A program made the position numbers and the translations under genes. A stretch of DNA of 64,000 nt, taken from NCBI RefSeq assembly GCF_001418225.1, contig NZ_LIPT01000002.1, positions 372,001-436,000 on the forward strand, given 5' to 3'. Of the stretch, positions 36,864 through 45,909 are shown piece after piece; the first letter of the stretch is position 1; the number at the start of each line of letters is the position of its first letter. This DNA comes from Pannonibacter indicus (GTDB lineage: Bacteria; Pseudomonadota; Alphaproteobacteria; Rhizobiales; Stappiaceae). The notes below the pieces were generated by a model. It did not search any database and was not told where the DNA came from. It saw nothing but the letters and a program-made list of their open reading frames with translations.

Positions 36864-37982
36864 TCACACCCGCATCGGCATCAGCACGAAGAGGCTGTCG
36901 CCGTTGGCGTTGTCCTGAACGAGGGTGGGGGAGCCGGAATCTGCCAGGCGGAACAGGGCGGTGTCACCCGTCAGCTGGGCTGCGATGTCCAGCAGGTAGC
37001 GGGAGTTGAAGCCGATTTCCATCGGCTCGGCATCATATTCGACGGCCAGTTCTTCCGTTGCACTGCCCGAGTCCGGGTTGTTCACGGCCAGCACAAGACG
37101 GCCTTCCGACATGGACAGCTTCACGGCCCGGCCACGCTCGGAGGAAATGGTCGACACGCGGTCCACCGCTTCCTTGAACTCGTCCCGGTCGACGCGCAAT
37201 TCCTTGTCATTGTGCTGCGGAATGACGCGGCCGTAATCCGGGAAGGTGCCGTCGATCAGCTTGGACGTCAGAACCACCGGCCCGTTGGTGATGCGGATCT
37301 TGGTGCTGGAGATCTCCACCGTCACCTCGGCCTCGCGGTCCTCCAGCAGCTTCTGGACTTCGCCCACCGTCTTGCGCGGCACGATGATGCCCGGCATGCC
37401 GGCAGCACCCTGCGGCGCGGGCACTTCGGCCTGGGCAAGGCGGTGGCCGTCGGTGGCAACCGCCCGCACCATCTGGCCCTGCTCCCCGGCAACCGTGTGC
37501 AGGTAGATGCCGTTCAGATAGTAGCGCGTCTCCTCGGTGGAGATGGCGAACTGGGTCGTGTCGATCAGCTTGCGGATCGCACCGCCTGCCAGCGTGAACT
37601 GGTGGGTGAAGGTACCGGCTGTCAGATCCGGGAAATCTGTCTCGGGCAGCATCTGCAGCGCAAAGCGCGAGCGCCCGGCCCTCAGTTCCAGCGTGGCATT
37701 GTCGCTGGAGGTTTCCAGCACGACCTGCGAGCCCTCGGGCAGCTTGCGCACGATGTCATAGATCATATGCGCGGGCACGGTCGTCGCGCCGGGCCGCTCG
37801 ATCATCGCAGGCACCGTCTCCACGACCTCAAGGTCAAGGTCCGTCGCCTTGAGCTTGAGCGAGCCCTGATCGGCGCGCAGCAGCACGTTCGACAGGATCG
37901 GGATCGTGTTGCGGCGCTCGACAACCCGGTGCACGTGGGTCAGGGACTTGAGCAGGTCGGTCCGTTCGAGGGTCGCTTTCAT
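36864..37982 (-). CDS. dnaN: DNA polymerase III beta sliding clamp
   Basis: The ring-shaped processivity clamp of replication. Length is 372 residues in three repeated domains. Typical marks are L-K-A-T-D-L-D-L-E-V near residue 45, A-T-D-G-H-R-L-A-Q-A near residue 175 and the C-terminal L-M-P-M-R-V that forms the partner-binding pocket. It follows dnaA by 211 bases on the same strand and precedes recF. Confidence 0.97.
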   Translation of the reverse strand: MKATLERTDLLKSLTHVHRVVERRNTIPILSNVLLRADQGSLKLKATDLDLEVVETVPAMIERPGATTVPAHMIYDIVRKLPEGSQVVLETSSDNATLELRAGRSRFALQMLPETDFPDLTAGTFTHQFTLAGGAIRKLIDTTQFAISTEETRYYLNGIYLHTVAGEQGQMVRAVATDGHRLAQAEVPAPQGAAGMPGIIVPRKTVGEVQKLLEDREAEVTVEISSTKIRITNGPVVLTSKLIDGTFPDYGRVIPQHNDKELRVDRDEFKEAVDRVSTISSERGRAVKLSMSEGRLVLAVNNPDSGSATEELAVEYDAEPMEIGFNSRYLLDIAAQLTGDTALFRLADSGSPTLVQDNANGDSLFVLMPMRV

Positions 37983-38098
37983 GCGCGTCTTCCGTGTACT
38001 CGTGACGGTCAGACCAGGTGGCCTGACGCAGGAAACCGTATGCTCCGGCAGGGCAGGAGCGGGGCACCGAACCTGCCCTTTATGGCCACAAAATGCAA

Positions 38099-38122
38099 GA
38101 GGGCGCCCGGTTGGACGCCCTC
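38099..38122 (-). terminator. Hairpin after dnaA
   Basis: GAGGGCG (38099-38105) pairs with CGCCCTC (38116-38122). In the minus direction TTGCATTTTG follows. It lies about 70 bases beyond the dnaA stop and could separate dnaA from dnaN transcription. Confidence 0.6.
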
Positions 38123-38193
38123 AAAACATCAATCTTCGCAAGGACGGCGGCAGTTTCCCCCACTATCCCAAGTCTTCGCGCAAGCCTTTGGGC

Positions 38194-39681
38194 TCACGCG
38201 TCCAGCATGCGCTTCAGCAGCTCCAGCTCCTGCGCCAGGCTCACATCGGCGCGGGCCATTTCCTCGATCTTGCGCACGGCATGCAGAACCGTGGTGTGAT
38301 CGCGGTTGCCGAAGCGGCGGCCGATTTCCGGCAGGGAGCGCGGCGTCATCACCTTGGCCAGATACATGGCGATCTGGCGCGGACGCACGATGGTGCGGGT
38401 GCGGCGGGCCGACAGCAGGTCGGCCTTGGTCACATTATAGTGCTTGGAGACGATCCGCTGGATGTCCTCGATCTTCACCCTGCGCGGTTCGCTGGAGCGG
38501 ATGAGGTCCCGCAGGGTCATCTCGGCCATTTCCTGCGTCACCGGCTGGTTGGTGAGCTGGTTATGGGCAACGAGCCGGTTCAGCGCGCCTTCCAGGTCGC
38601 GCCCGGAGGACACCACGTGGCGGGCGACATAATCCAGAACCATGTCGGGAACGGAGAAAGCCGGGTAGGACTTCTTCAGATTGGCTACGCGGGCCGACAG
38701 GATGTTGCGGCGCAGGGAGAAGTCTGGCTCGTTGATGCCGACAACCAGGCCGCCGGACAGGCGCGAGCGCACCCGGTCATCCAGCGTGTCCAGTTCGGAT
38801 GGGGCGCGGTCTGCAGCCACGATGACCTGACGGGCGCCGTCGATGAGGGCGTTCAGCGTGTGACAGAATTCCTGCTGCACCTGCTTGCCATGCAGGAACT
38901 GCATGTCGTCGATCAGCAGAAGGTCGATGCTGCGCAGGGTTTCCTTGAAGGACAGGGCCGACTGGGCCTTCAGCGCCGCAACGAAACGGTACATGAAATG
39001 CTCGGCTGTCAGATAAAGCACCTTGCGGCCGGAAGCACGCGCCTTGGCGGCGACAGCCTGCATCAGATGGGTCTTGCCGAGGCCGACCGAGGCATGAAGA
39101 TAGAGCGGATTGAAGGTGACGGCGCCGCCGGCGGCAACCTGCTTGGCAGCAGCAAGCGCCAGGCCGTTGGATTCGCCCTCGACAAAGGTCTCGAACGTGT
39201 ATTTCGGATCGAGCGCTGCACCCTGCAGCACGTCGCGGCTGCCCATGTCGGCTTCGGCGCGGGCAAGAGCGGCGGTCGCGGCCTGCGCAGCGGCGACCGC
39301 ATTGGTCGGCTCGCTCAGCGAAATCGGGCGCGCCTCGGCGGCAGCCGGAGCCACCGGGCGGGCGGGCGCGGACAGGCTGCTGCTGCTGGCCATTGGCATC
39401 TCGACCTGACGGGGGCGCATGGCGCCGCGCACGGTCAGTTCGATGCGATGCACGTTTTCGCATTCACGCTTCCAAAGGCCCATCAGCCGGTCGCGGTAAT
39501 GAGACTGGATCCACTGCTTCAGAAAGCGGGTGGGTACGGACAGACGCACGGTGCCATCTGCATTTTCTTCCAGGTCAACGCGTGCAAACCAGCTGGAGAA
39601 GACGTCATCGCCCAGCTCGGCCCGCAGGCTTTTTTTGACGCGGTTCCATTGTTCAGCGCCCATATCTTCCTGAACTTGCAT
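38194..39681 (-). CDS. dnaA: Chromosomal replication initiator DnaA
   Basis: An AAA+ initiator that opens the origin. Domain I is at residues 1-85 (W-x-x-V-K-K-S-L-R), followed by an alanine-rich linker (about 90-160). The AAA+ domain has [14 protein letters not shown] near residue 195 and [10 protein letters not shown] near residue 250. Domain IV ends with [15 protein letters not shown], the DnaA-box-binding signature. ATG 39681 follows GAGGTGAC; an upstream frame to 39741 begins with unlikely residues. No DnaA-box cluster was found beside it. Confidence 0.97.
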   Translation of the reverse strand: MQVQEDMGAEQWNRVKKSLRAELGDDVFSSWFARVDLEENADGTVRLSVPTRFLKQWIQSHYRDRLMGLWKRECENVHRIELTVRGAMRPRQVEMPMASSSSLSAPARPVAPAAAEARPISLSEPTNAVAAAQAATAALARAEADMGSRDVLQGAALDPKYTFETFVEGESNGLALAAAKQVAAGGAVTFNPLYLHASVGLGKTHLMQAVAAKARASGRKVLYLTAEHFMYRFVAALKAQSALSFKETLRSIDLLLIDDMQFLHGKQVQQEFCHTLNALIDGARQVIVAADRAPSELDTLDDRVRSRLSGGLVVGINEPDFSLRRNILSARVANLKKSYPAFSVPDMVLDYVARHVVSSGRDLEGALNRLVAHNQLTNQPVTQEMAEMTLRDLIRSSEPRRVKIEDIQRIVSKHYNVTKADLLSARRTRTIVRPRQIAMYLAKVMTPRSLPEIGRRFGNRDHTTVLHAVRKIEEMARADVSLAQELELLKRMLDA

Positions 39682-39848
39682 GTCACCTCGCCTCTCGTTC
39701 GTTCCGGAAAGCAGTCCGCCACAGCCGCTTTCCCGTTTCATACGGTCGGGACGCCTGGAGGGCTGTCCCGTGTTTCAAGAACGGCAGAACCTGCCGGGAC
39801 CAGGGGAGGTGGTCCCGTTGGGTCTGCCTGAGTGTCTAAAGAAGGACC

Positions 39849-40289
39849 CTAGCTCTGGATCCAGGGAAGGCCGCAGGCCTTCCATCCGCCGGCGCTGCCC
39901 CGGTGACCGGTCCCGTCAAGCGGGCCCTCGAAACCGTCGGCAATGTTGAAGCACGACCCGTATCCTGCCTGCGTCATCGCAATGGCTGCATTCAGGCTCC
40001 GGGCGCCGGAGCGGCACAGAAAATAGATCTGAACCGTTTTGTCCAGCCCTTTCCGCTCCAGTTCGGCCGAAAGTGTGGCAACGAAGTCCGGAACGGGTGA
40101 ACCGGCCGGAAAACCCTGCCATTCGGTAAAGATGACCTCCTTACCAATGGCTCGGAGATCAGGTACGCCGACGAAATTCCATTCGGCCCGGGTACGCACA
40201 TCAACCAGCACAGTATTGGGGCTGGCAGTCAGCGCCTCATAAGCCGCCCTAACGTCGACGTCGCCCGCATAAGGCATAGAATTCGACAA
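39849..40289 (-). CDS. Rhodanese-like sulfurtransferase
   Basis: A 146-residue single rhodanese domain. V-L-V-D-V-R-T-R-A-E-W is the first half of the fold and F-L-C-R-S-G-A-R-S the active-site loop, whose Cys carries the persulfide. Partner sulfur acceptors are unknown. Start: TTG 40289 has GAAGGGGG a few bases upstream; ATG 40277 is possible but lies too far from that site. A palindrome directly upstream suggests regulation. It is located between dnaA and rpsT. Confidence 0.85.
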   Translation of the reverse strand: MSNSMPYAGDVDVRAAYEALTASPNTVLVDVRTRAEWNFVGVPDLRAIGKEVIFTEWQGFPAGSPVPDFVATLSAELERKGLDKTVQIYFLCRSGARSLNAAIAMTQAGYGSCFNIADGFEGPLDGTGHRGSAGGWKACGLPWIQS

Positions 40290-40300
40290 ATGACCCCCTT

Positions 40301-40319
40301 CGCAATATCGAGTATTGCG
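40301..40319. promoter_or_regulatory. Palindromic operator upstream of the rhodanese gene
   Basis: CGCAATA and TATTGCG form a perfect 7-bp inverted repeat around TCGAG, twelve bases before the TTG start and just upstream of the Shine-Dalgarno. It is placed to block transcription start or early elongation. The regulator is unknown. Confidence 0.5.
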
Positions 40320-40882
40320 CACCATCGATACCAAAATCTGAGGAGAAATTTGGGCTTAGAAGAGCTCGAACTTCGTTGGACCCGTAAAAATAACATTGGT
40401 ATGCAAGGAAACTGCTCCTGAACTCTGCCAGTTATGTCTCTTTGCCTGCCTTGCCATTTTCCTAGTCCACGTTTTGCTGTGTTTTTTATTTAAATTTCGA
40501 GCTTGCCCCGATGGATTGAACATACACAGGCAGCCGGAACGCGGCAACAGTTGCCTATTAACAAAATGGCCGCAGACGGCTTTTCCGGGCGGTCAGATTA
40601 ACGCCTTCGTGAACGGCTTCCGGGCCAAATCCGTTCTGACTCAAGGCCTTTTCTTGATGTGCTCGGAAGAGGCCAACAGGCTGGCACTTCTCCAAAAAAA
40701 AACTTCGCCACGTACTTGACTCAGGTTGAATCGGGCAGGGGAGGCCGGATCCATGCCGACATGCCCATAACCAATTGAAAAATATGAGAAAAAACTGACA
40801 AAGCCCAGCATGAATATTTGCTGGTATGCAGTGATAGTTTTATCGTGAGAATTTTTTCATGTGCCGTTCAGGCAACAAAAAA
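40320..40882. other. A+T-rich gene-free stretch between rhodanese gene and rpsT
   Basis: About 560 bases with no supportable gene; the ORFs in it lack Shine-Dalgarno sites and family resemblance. It is richer in A+T than its surroundings, especially 40380-40560, and lies beside dnaA and rpsT. I found no perfect DnaA boxes (TTATCCACA) or CtrA sites (TTAA-N7-TTAA), so an origin is not claimed. Confidence 0.5.
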
Positions 40883-40905
40883 CCCGGCCTTTCGGGCCGG
40901 GTTTT
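40879..40905. terminator. Bidirectional terminator after rpsT
   Basis: CCCGGCC (40883-40889) pairs with GGCCGGG (40895-40901). The stem is flanked by A6 on the left and T4 on the right, so on the minus strand it ends in T6. It lies 27 bases after the rpsT stop. Confidence 0.9.
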
Positions 40906-40927
40906 GAAGATTCTATGACAGGCGTTA

Positions 40928-41194
40928 TCAGGCCTGCAGAGCCTTCACGCGGGCGTTCAGACGGGACACCTTGCGCGAGGCGGTGTTGCCGTGAACGACG
41001 CCCTTGGAAGCGGCGCGCATCAGCTCCGGCTGGGCAGCCTTGAGAGCTTCGGTGGCAGCGTTGTAATCGCCGGAAGCAATGGCTTCCTCGACCTTGCGCA
41101 GATAGGTGCGCACGCGGCTCCGCCGTGCCTTGTTAACAGCCGTCCGGCGGGCAATCTTGCGGGCCGCCTTGGTGGCCGAGGGAGTGTTGGCCAT
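40928..41194 (-). CDS. rpsT: 30S ribosomal protein S20
   Basis: An 88-residue basic protein binding 16S rRNA in the small subunit. [17 protein letters not shown] and [12 protein letters not shown] are standard for bS20. The ATG at 41194 gives the family's normal N-terminus, and AGGA lies eight bases upstream; the frame extending to 41224 is not used. It is monocistronic, with a strong terminator. Confidence 0.97.
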   Translation of the reverse strand: MANTPSATKAARKIARRTAVNKARRSRVRTYLRKVEEAIASGDYNAATEALKAAQPELMRAASKGVVHGNTASRKVSRLNARVKALQA

Positions 41195-41371
41195 TGGCTC
41201 AATCCTGGTCCGAGTGTGAAACAAAAATTCCGTTGAACATCAGGGCGGCAGACATAGGCCTGAAACCGCCCCGCGTCAAACGAATGCAGCGGCGATTTGA
41301 TCGCCACCGGTTGGCCGAGGCTTATAGTCCCGCCCAACCGGTCCGTCAATGCCAAAACCCGAGTCAAAGCG

Positions 41372-42145
41372 TCATTTGTTACGGAACTGGGGCGTGCGCT
41401 TTTCGATGAAAGCGGCCATGCCCTCGCTCTGGTCTTCCGTGGCAAAGGCCGCATGGAACATGCGGCGCTCGAAGCGGATACCCTCGCTCAGCGTCGTCTC
41501 GTAGGCGCGGTTGACGCTTTCCTTGGTCATCATCACCACGGGCATAGAGAAGTCGGCGATCTTCTCCGCCGCCTTCATGGCCTCCTCCATGAGGTCATCC
41601 AGCGGCACGATGCGGGAGACGAGGCCGCAGCGCTCGGCCTCCACGGCATCCATCAGCCGGCCGGTCAGGCACATTTCCATGGCCTTGGACTTGCCGATGA
41701 AGCGGGTGAGGCGCTGGGTGCCACCGGCCCCCGGCAGAACGCCAAGCGTGATCTCCGGCTGGCCGAACTTGGCATTGTCGGCGGCCAGGATGAAATCGCA
41801 CATCATGGCAAGCTCGCAGCCGCCGCCGAGCGCATAGCCGGCCACCGCAGCAATCACCGGCTTGCGGTTGCGCGCCACCCGGTCCCAGGGTGTGATGAGA
41901 TCGGTCATATAGGCCTTGGCGAAATCGAAGGGCTGCATCTCCTTGATGTCCGCCCCGGCGGCAAAAGCCTTCTGCGAGCCGGTGATGATGACGCAGCCGA
42001 CGCGTTCATCCGCCTCGTAGGCGTCAAGCGCTGCCGCCACTTCAGCCATCAGGGCCGCGTTCAGGGCGTTGAGGGCCTTGGGCCGGTTGAGCGTGATGAT
42101 GCCCACCTTGCCGCGCTTTTCGGTCAGGATGTTCTCATATGCCAT
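41372..42145 (-). CDS. Enoyl-CoA hydratase
   Basis: A 257-residue crotonase-fold enzyme that adds water to 2-enoyl-CoA in fatty-acid beta-oxidation. The oxyanion-hole strand [11 protein letters not shown] is near residue 65. The catalytic glutamates are in G-G-G-C-E-L-A-M near residue 115 and [15 protein letters not shown] near residue 135, and both are present. GGAGG six bases before ATG 42145 sets the start; the longer frame to 42481 is a shadow of mutM. The dnaA-rpsT-hydratase-mutM order is common in Rhizobiales. Confidence 0.95.
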   Translation of the reverse strand: MAYENILTEKRGKVGIITLNRPKALNALNAALMAEVAAALDAYEADERVGCVIITGSQKAFAAGADIKEMQPFDFAKAYMTDLITPWDRVARNRKPVIAAVAGYALGGGCELAMMCDFILAADNAKFGQPEITLGVLPGAGGTQRLTRFIGKSKAMEMCLTGRLMDAVEAERCGLVSRIVPLDDLMEEAMKAAEKIADFSMPVVMMTKESVNRAYETTLSEGIRFERRMFHAAFATEDQSEGMAAFIEKRTPQFRNK

Positions 42146-42293
42146 TGCAGTCCTCCGCTGACGGGCTTTGCCCCTGTGGCAGCGCCCGGCGGCGGCACCC
42201 GGTGGTGCCCCGCTGGCCGGGCCATGGCAACAAGGGGTAGCTGACGCGCCGCACACGTGCAAGGCGCTGTCCTCCCGCCTTTTTGGCGGAGCC

Positions 42294-43199
42294 TCAGCGC
42301 TGGCACTTCGCGCAGTGGAAGGTGGAGCGGCCCGACTGCACAAGCCGCAGAACCGTACCCTTGCAGCCTTCCGTGCGGCAGGGTTCGCCCTCGCGGCCAT
42401 AGACGGCGAAGCTGTGCTGGAAATAGCCGAGCGTGCCGTCGGTCTGCGCATGGTCGCGCAGGGTGGAGCCGCCGGCGGCAATCGCCTCTTCCAGCACTTT
42501 GCGGATTGCAGCTGCCAGACGCTCGCGCGCGGTCACCCGCGCCTTGCCCGGCCCCGTGATGTCACCTGCCGCCCGCTCCGGACTGAGGCCGGAGCGCCAC
42601 AACGCCTCGCAGACATAGATATTGCCAAGCCCGGCAATCAGCCGCTGATCCAGAAGCGCGGCCTTCAATGGCGCGGACTTGCCCGCAAACAGCCGGTCGA
42701 GCAGATCCGCATTCAGCGCATTGCCAAGCGGCTCAATGCCCATGGCGGCGAAGAGCGGATGGGAGCTAAGGCCGCTGCGCGCCACCAGCTGCATGAAACC
42801 GAAACGGCGCGGGTCATTATAGACAATCCGGCTCGCCGCCTCCGGTCCCAGACTGCCGGGGGCGGAGAGGTGGAACACCACATGATCGTGCTTTTCATCA
42901 CGCGAGCGGGCATGGGTGAAATCACCCGGCAGAAAACTGTCCGACTGCTGCTCCACCCGGAAGGAGCCGGACATGCCCAGATGCATGACCAGCACCTCGC
43001 CGCTGTCGAGATCGGCCAGCAGATATTTCGCCCGGCGGGAAAGGGCTGTGACAATCCGCCCCTCCAGCCGCTCCACGAAGCGTTCGGGGAAGGGAAAGCG
43101 CAGATCCGGGCGGCGGCATTCGAGTTTCAGGATGCGCGCGCCTTCAAAATCCGGCTGCAGGCCGCGCCTGACCGTCTCGACCTCGGGCAATTCGGGCAT
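42294..43199 (-). CDS. mutM: Formamidopyrimidine-DNA glycosylase
   Basis: Removes 8-oxoguanine and ring-opened purines from DNA and cuts the strand. The N-terminus P-E-L-P-E-V-E-T supplies the catalytic Pro and Glu, and the conserved Lys is in R-R-A-K-Y-L-L. A C-terminal zinc finger C-x4-C ... C-A-K-C is complete, and Q-S-G-R-S-T-F-H-C ends the protein as expected. Length 301. Divergent from ubiE, with a gap of about 200 bases. Confidence 0.96.
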   Translation of the reverse strand: MPELPEVETVRRGLQPDFEGARILKLECRRPDLRFPFPERFVERLEGRIVTALSRRAKYLLADLDSGEVLVMHLGMSGSFRVEQQSDSFLPGDFTHARSRDEKHDHVVFHLSAPGSLGPEAASRIVYNDPRRFGFMQLVARSGLSSHPLFAAMGIEPLGNALNADLLDRLFAGKSAPLKAALLDQRLIAGLGNIYVCEALWRSGLSPERAAGDITGPGKARVTARERLAAAIRKVLEEAIAAGGSTLRDHAQTDGTLGYFQHSFAVYGREGEPCRTEGCKGTVLRLVQSGRSTFHCAKCQR

Positions 43200-43404
43200 G
43201 GGAGGACCTACCGATCTTGAACAAAAGACTATATGGACTGCACAAACCGCCTATATGAGACCCGGGCCCGGCGCAACAATGGCGCTGGCCTGCGGCTTGT
43301 ACTAAGGTCCGCGCAATTGTGGCCTGTGCCCGGAACACCGGCCCCGGGCCGCGCGTTGCGGCAGCAGTGCTGCTTCCGTGACCGTCATTCAGGGAGTGAC
43401 CCGC

Positions 43405-44217
43405 ATGACCGACGAAACTGGCTTTTCCTCCGCAGGCGCCTATGCCTCCAGCCGCGCGCCCGAGGACATGCCGACCAGCTTCGGCTTCCGCACCGTGCGC
43501 GAAGGCGAGAAGCAGGGCCTCGTCAACGACGTGTTCCACAAGGTCGCCAACCGCTATGACATCATGAATGACCTGATGTCCGGCGGCCTGCACCGGGTGT
43601 GGAAGGATGCGATGGTCTCCACCCTTGCCCCTCCGCACACACCGGGCCGTGGCTGGAAGGTGCTGGATGTGGCCGGCGGCACCGGCGACATTGCCACGCG
43701 CATCGTCGAGCGCTCGGGCCGTGCGGTGGAAGCCGTGGTGCTGGACATCAACGGCTCCATGCTGGCCGTGGGGCAGGACCGGGCGAACAAGGCGGGGCTT
43801 TCCGGCTCCATCCGTTTCTCGCAGGGAAATGCGGAAGTGCTACCCTTCCCGGACCGCAGCTTTGATGCCTATACGATCGCCTTCGGCATCCGCAACGTGC
43901 CGGAAATCGGCAAGGCGCTGTCGGAAGCCTACCGCGTGCTGAAGCGTGGCGGCCGCTTCCTGTGCCTCGAATTTTCCGAAGTCGACATGCCCGGCCTCGA
44001 CAGGATCTATGATGCCTTCTCCTTCCACGTCATTCCGGCGATGGGGCAGGCGGTGACAGGCGATGGCGAACCTTATCGCTACCTCGTGGAATCCATCCGC
44101 AAGTTCCCCAATCAGGAACGCTTTGCGCAGATGATCCGCACCGCCGGTTTCGAGCGGGTGACCTACCGCAACTACACCGGCGGCATTGCCGCCCTGCACT
44201 CGGGCTGGAAACTCTGA
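43405..44217 (+). CDS. ubiE: Ubiquinone/menaquinone biosynthesis C-methyltransferase
   Basis: A 270-residue SAM-dependent enzyme that methylates the benzoquinol ring in ubiquinone synthesis. Motif I is [14 protein letters not shown]. The N-terminal F-x-x-V-A-x-R-Y-D-x-M-N-D-x-M-S-x-G-x-H-R-x-W-K block is diagnostic, as is the C-terminal [17 protein letters not shown] 43405 has AGGGAG about nine bases upstream; a GTG at 43378 is less likely. Followed three bases later by ubiB. Confidence 0.96.
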   Translation: MTDETGFSSAGAYASSRAPEDMPTSFGFRTVREGEKQGLVNDVFHKVANRYDIMNDLMSGGLHRVWKDAMVSTLAPPHTPGRGWKVLDVAGGTGDIATRIVERSGRAVEAVVLDINGSMLAVGQDRANKAGLSGSIRFSQGNAEVLPFPDRSFDAYTIAFGIRNVPEIGKALSEAYRVLKRGGRFLCLEFSEVDMPGLDRIYDAFSFHVIPAMGQAVTGDGEPYRYLVESIRKFPNQERFAQMIRTAGFERVTYRNYTGGIAALHSGWKL

Positions 44218-44220
44218 TCC

Positions 44221-45804
44221 ATGGCCCTTGCGATACGTCCCTTGCTGCGTCTGGCGCAGGCCGGTTTCGTTCTGGCGCGTGAAGGCGTCTTCGGCTTGTT
44301 CAACATTCCGGACCTGCCGCCCGCGGCGCGGCTGGCACTGCGCTTTGCCCGCCTGTTCGAACGCCGCTCCGTGCGCGACAAGAGCGCCCGCTCGCGCCTC
44401 TCCGATGCGATGAACCGGCTGGGGCCGTCCTATGTGAAGCTTGGCCAGTTTCTCGCCACCCGCGCCGATGTGGTCGGCAAGGAAGCGGCGGCGGAGCTTG
44501 CCCATCTGCAGGACCGGCTGCCCGCCTTCAGCCAGAGCGAGGCCGAGGCCTGGGTCGCCGAGCAGCTGATGCGGCCGGTGAACGAGGTCTTCGTGGAGTT
44601 CGGCGAACCGGTTGCCGCCGCCTCCATCGCGCAGGTTCACCCCGCCATTGTGCGCCAGAGCGACGGCTCGCTGCGCAAGATGGCCGTCAAGGTGTTGCGG
44701 CCGGGTGTCGCCCGCCGCTTCCAGCGCGATCTGGAGAGCTTCTATCTGGCCGCACGCCTCGCCGAGCGCTTCCACGAGCCCTCCCGCCGCCTGCGGCCGC
44801 TCGCCGTGGTCGACACTCTGGCCCGCTCCGTGGCGCTGGAAATGGATTTCCGCCTGGAAGCTGCCGCCCTGTCCGAAATGGCCGGGAACACTGCTGAGGA
44901 TCCCGGCTTCCGCGTGCCTTCCGTGGACTGGATGCGCAGCGCCAAGGGCGTGCTGACGATGGAATGGATCGACGGCACCAAGATGTCCGATGTGGAGGGG
45001 CTGACCCTTCAGGGCCTCGATCTGGAGCTTCTGGCCGCCAACGTGATCCAGAGCTTCCTGCGCCACACCCTGCGCGACGGCTTCTTCCATGCCGACATGC
45101 ATCAGGGCAATCTCTTCGTCGAGGCCGATGGCACGCTGGTGGCGGTCGATTTCGGCATCACCGGACGCCTCGGCAAGGCGGAGCGCCGGTTCCTCGCCGA
45201 AATCCTCTATGGCTTCATCACCCGCGACTACCGCCGGGTGGCGGAGGTCCATTTCGAGGCCGGTTACGTGCCCGCCGATCAGGATGTGGATGTGTTCGCT
45301 CAGGCGATCCGCGCCATTGGTGAGCCGATCCACGGCCATGATGCATCCGAAATTTCCATGGCAAGGCTCCTCACCCAGCTGTTCGAGGTGACGGAGCTGT
45401 TCCAGATGCACACCCAGCCGCAGCTGATCATGCTGCAGAAGACCATGGTGGTGGTGGAGGGCGTTGCCCGGACGCTGAACCCCCGCCTCGACATGTGGCG
45501 TACGGCCGAGCCGGTCGTGGGGGCCTGGATCGCCCAGCACCTTGGGCCTGCGGGCCGGTTGCGCGATGCTGGCGCTGCTGTGAATGCGCTTGGCCGCATC
45601 GCCAGCGATCTGCCCATCTTCGCCGACCGGGTGGGCCGCATGTCGGAAGAGCTGGAAAAAATGGCCCACGAAGGCCTGCGCTTTGATGCCGCCACAGCTG
45701 AGGCCATCGGCCGCTCCGAAGCCCGCCACAACCGCTCGGGCCGGATCGCGCTCTGGATCATCGCCCTGTCCATGGCAGCGATTGCCGCCAAAGCCTGGTT
45801 CTGA
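44221..45804 (+). CDS. ubiB: UbiB-family ATPase of ubiquinone biosynthesis
   Basis: A 527-residue atypical protein-kinase-like membrane protein needed for ubiquinone synthesis. The K-x-G-Q motif region is P-S-Y-V-K-L-G-Q-F-L-A-T-R, with A-A-A-S-I-A-Q-V-H in place of the usual G-rich loop. V-K-V-L-R-P-G-V, F-H-A-D-M-H-Q-G-N and A-V-D-F-G-I complete the kinase-like core. Two C-terminal hydrophobic segments anchor it; the last is I-A-L-W-I-I-A-L-S-M-A-A-I-A-A. It lies three bases after ubiE and ends just before a strong hairpin. Confidence 0.95.
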   Translation: MALAIRPLLRLAQAGFVLAREGVFGLFNIPDLPPAARLALRFARLFERRSVRDKSARSRLSDAMNRLGPSYVKLGQFLATRADVVGKEAAAELAHLQDRLPAFSQSEAEAWVAEQLMRPVNEVFVEFGEPVAAASIAQVHPAIVRQSDGSLRKMAVKVLRPGVARRFQRDLESFYLAARLAERFHEPSRRLRPLAVVDTLARSVALEMDFRLEAAALSEMAGNTAEDPGFRVPSVDWMRSAKGVLTMEWIDGTKMSDVEGLTLQGLDLELLAANVIQSFLRHTLRDGFFHADMHQGNLFVEADGTLVAVDFGITGRLGKAERRFLAEILYGFITRDYRRVAEVHFEAGYVPADQDVDVFAQAIRAIGEPIHGHDASEISMARLLTQLFEVTELFQMHTQPQLIMLQKTMVVVEGVARTLNPRLDMWRTAEPVVGAWIAQHLGPAGRLRDAGAAVNALGRIASDLPIFADRVGRMSEELEKMAHEGLRFDAATAEAIGRSEARHNRSGRIALWIIALSMAAIAAKAWF

Positions 45805-45809
45805 AACCA

Positions 45810-45909
45810 GACCGAATCCCGATGAGCTTGGCTCATCGGGATTCGGTCAAGCCCGGGCGGCGCCAGAGCCATTTCAAGGCGTGATGCGTCAGCATCGAAA
45901 GCCCTGTCA
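45810..45909 (-). repeat. Composite intergenic repeat, copy B, with perfect 18-bp hairpin
   Basis: The hairpin arms are GACCGAATCCCGATGAGC at 45810-45827 and its exact complement at 45831-45848, with a 3-base loop. The adjoining segment 45849-45905 carries the GCGCC block and, reversed, the 35-base core found exactly at 61701-61735. It fills the space between convergent ubiB and polA, where the stem may stop transcription from both sides. Confidence 0.85.

Noticed and set aside
40320-40882. Possible chromosomal origin in the A+T-rich gap between dnaA and rpsT
   Set aside because: No perfect DnaA boxes, no TTAA-N7-TTAA CtrA sites and no 13-mer repeats were found; A+T richness alone is not enough.
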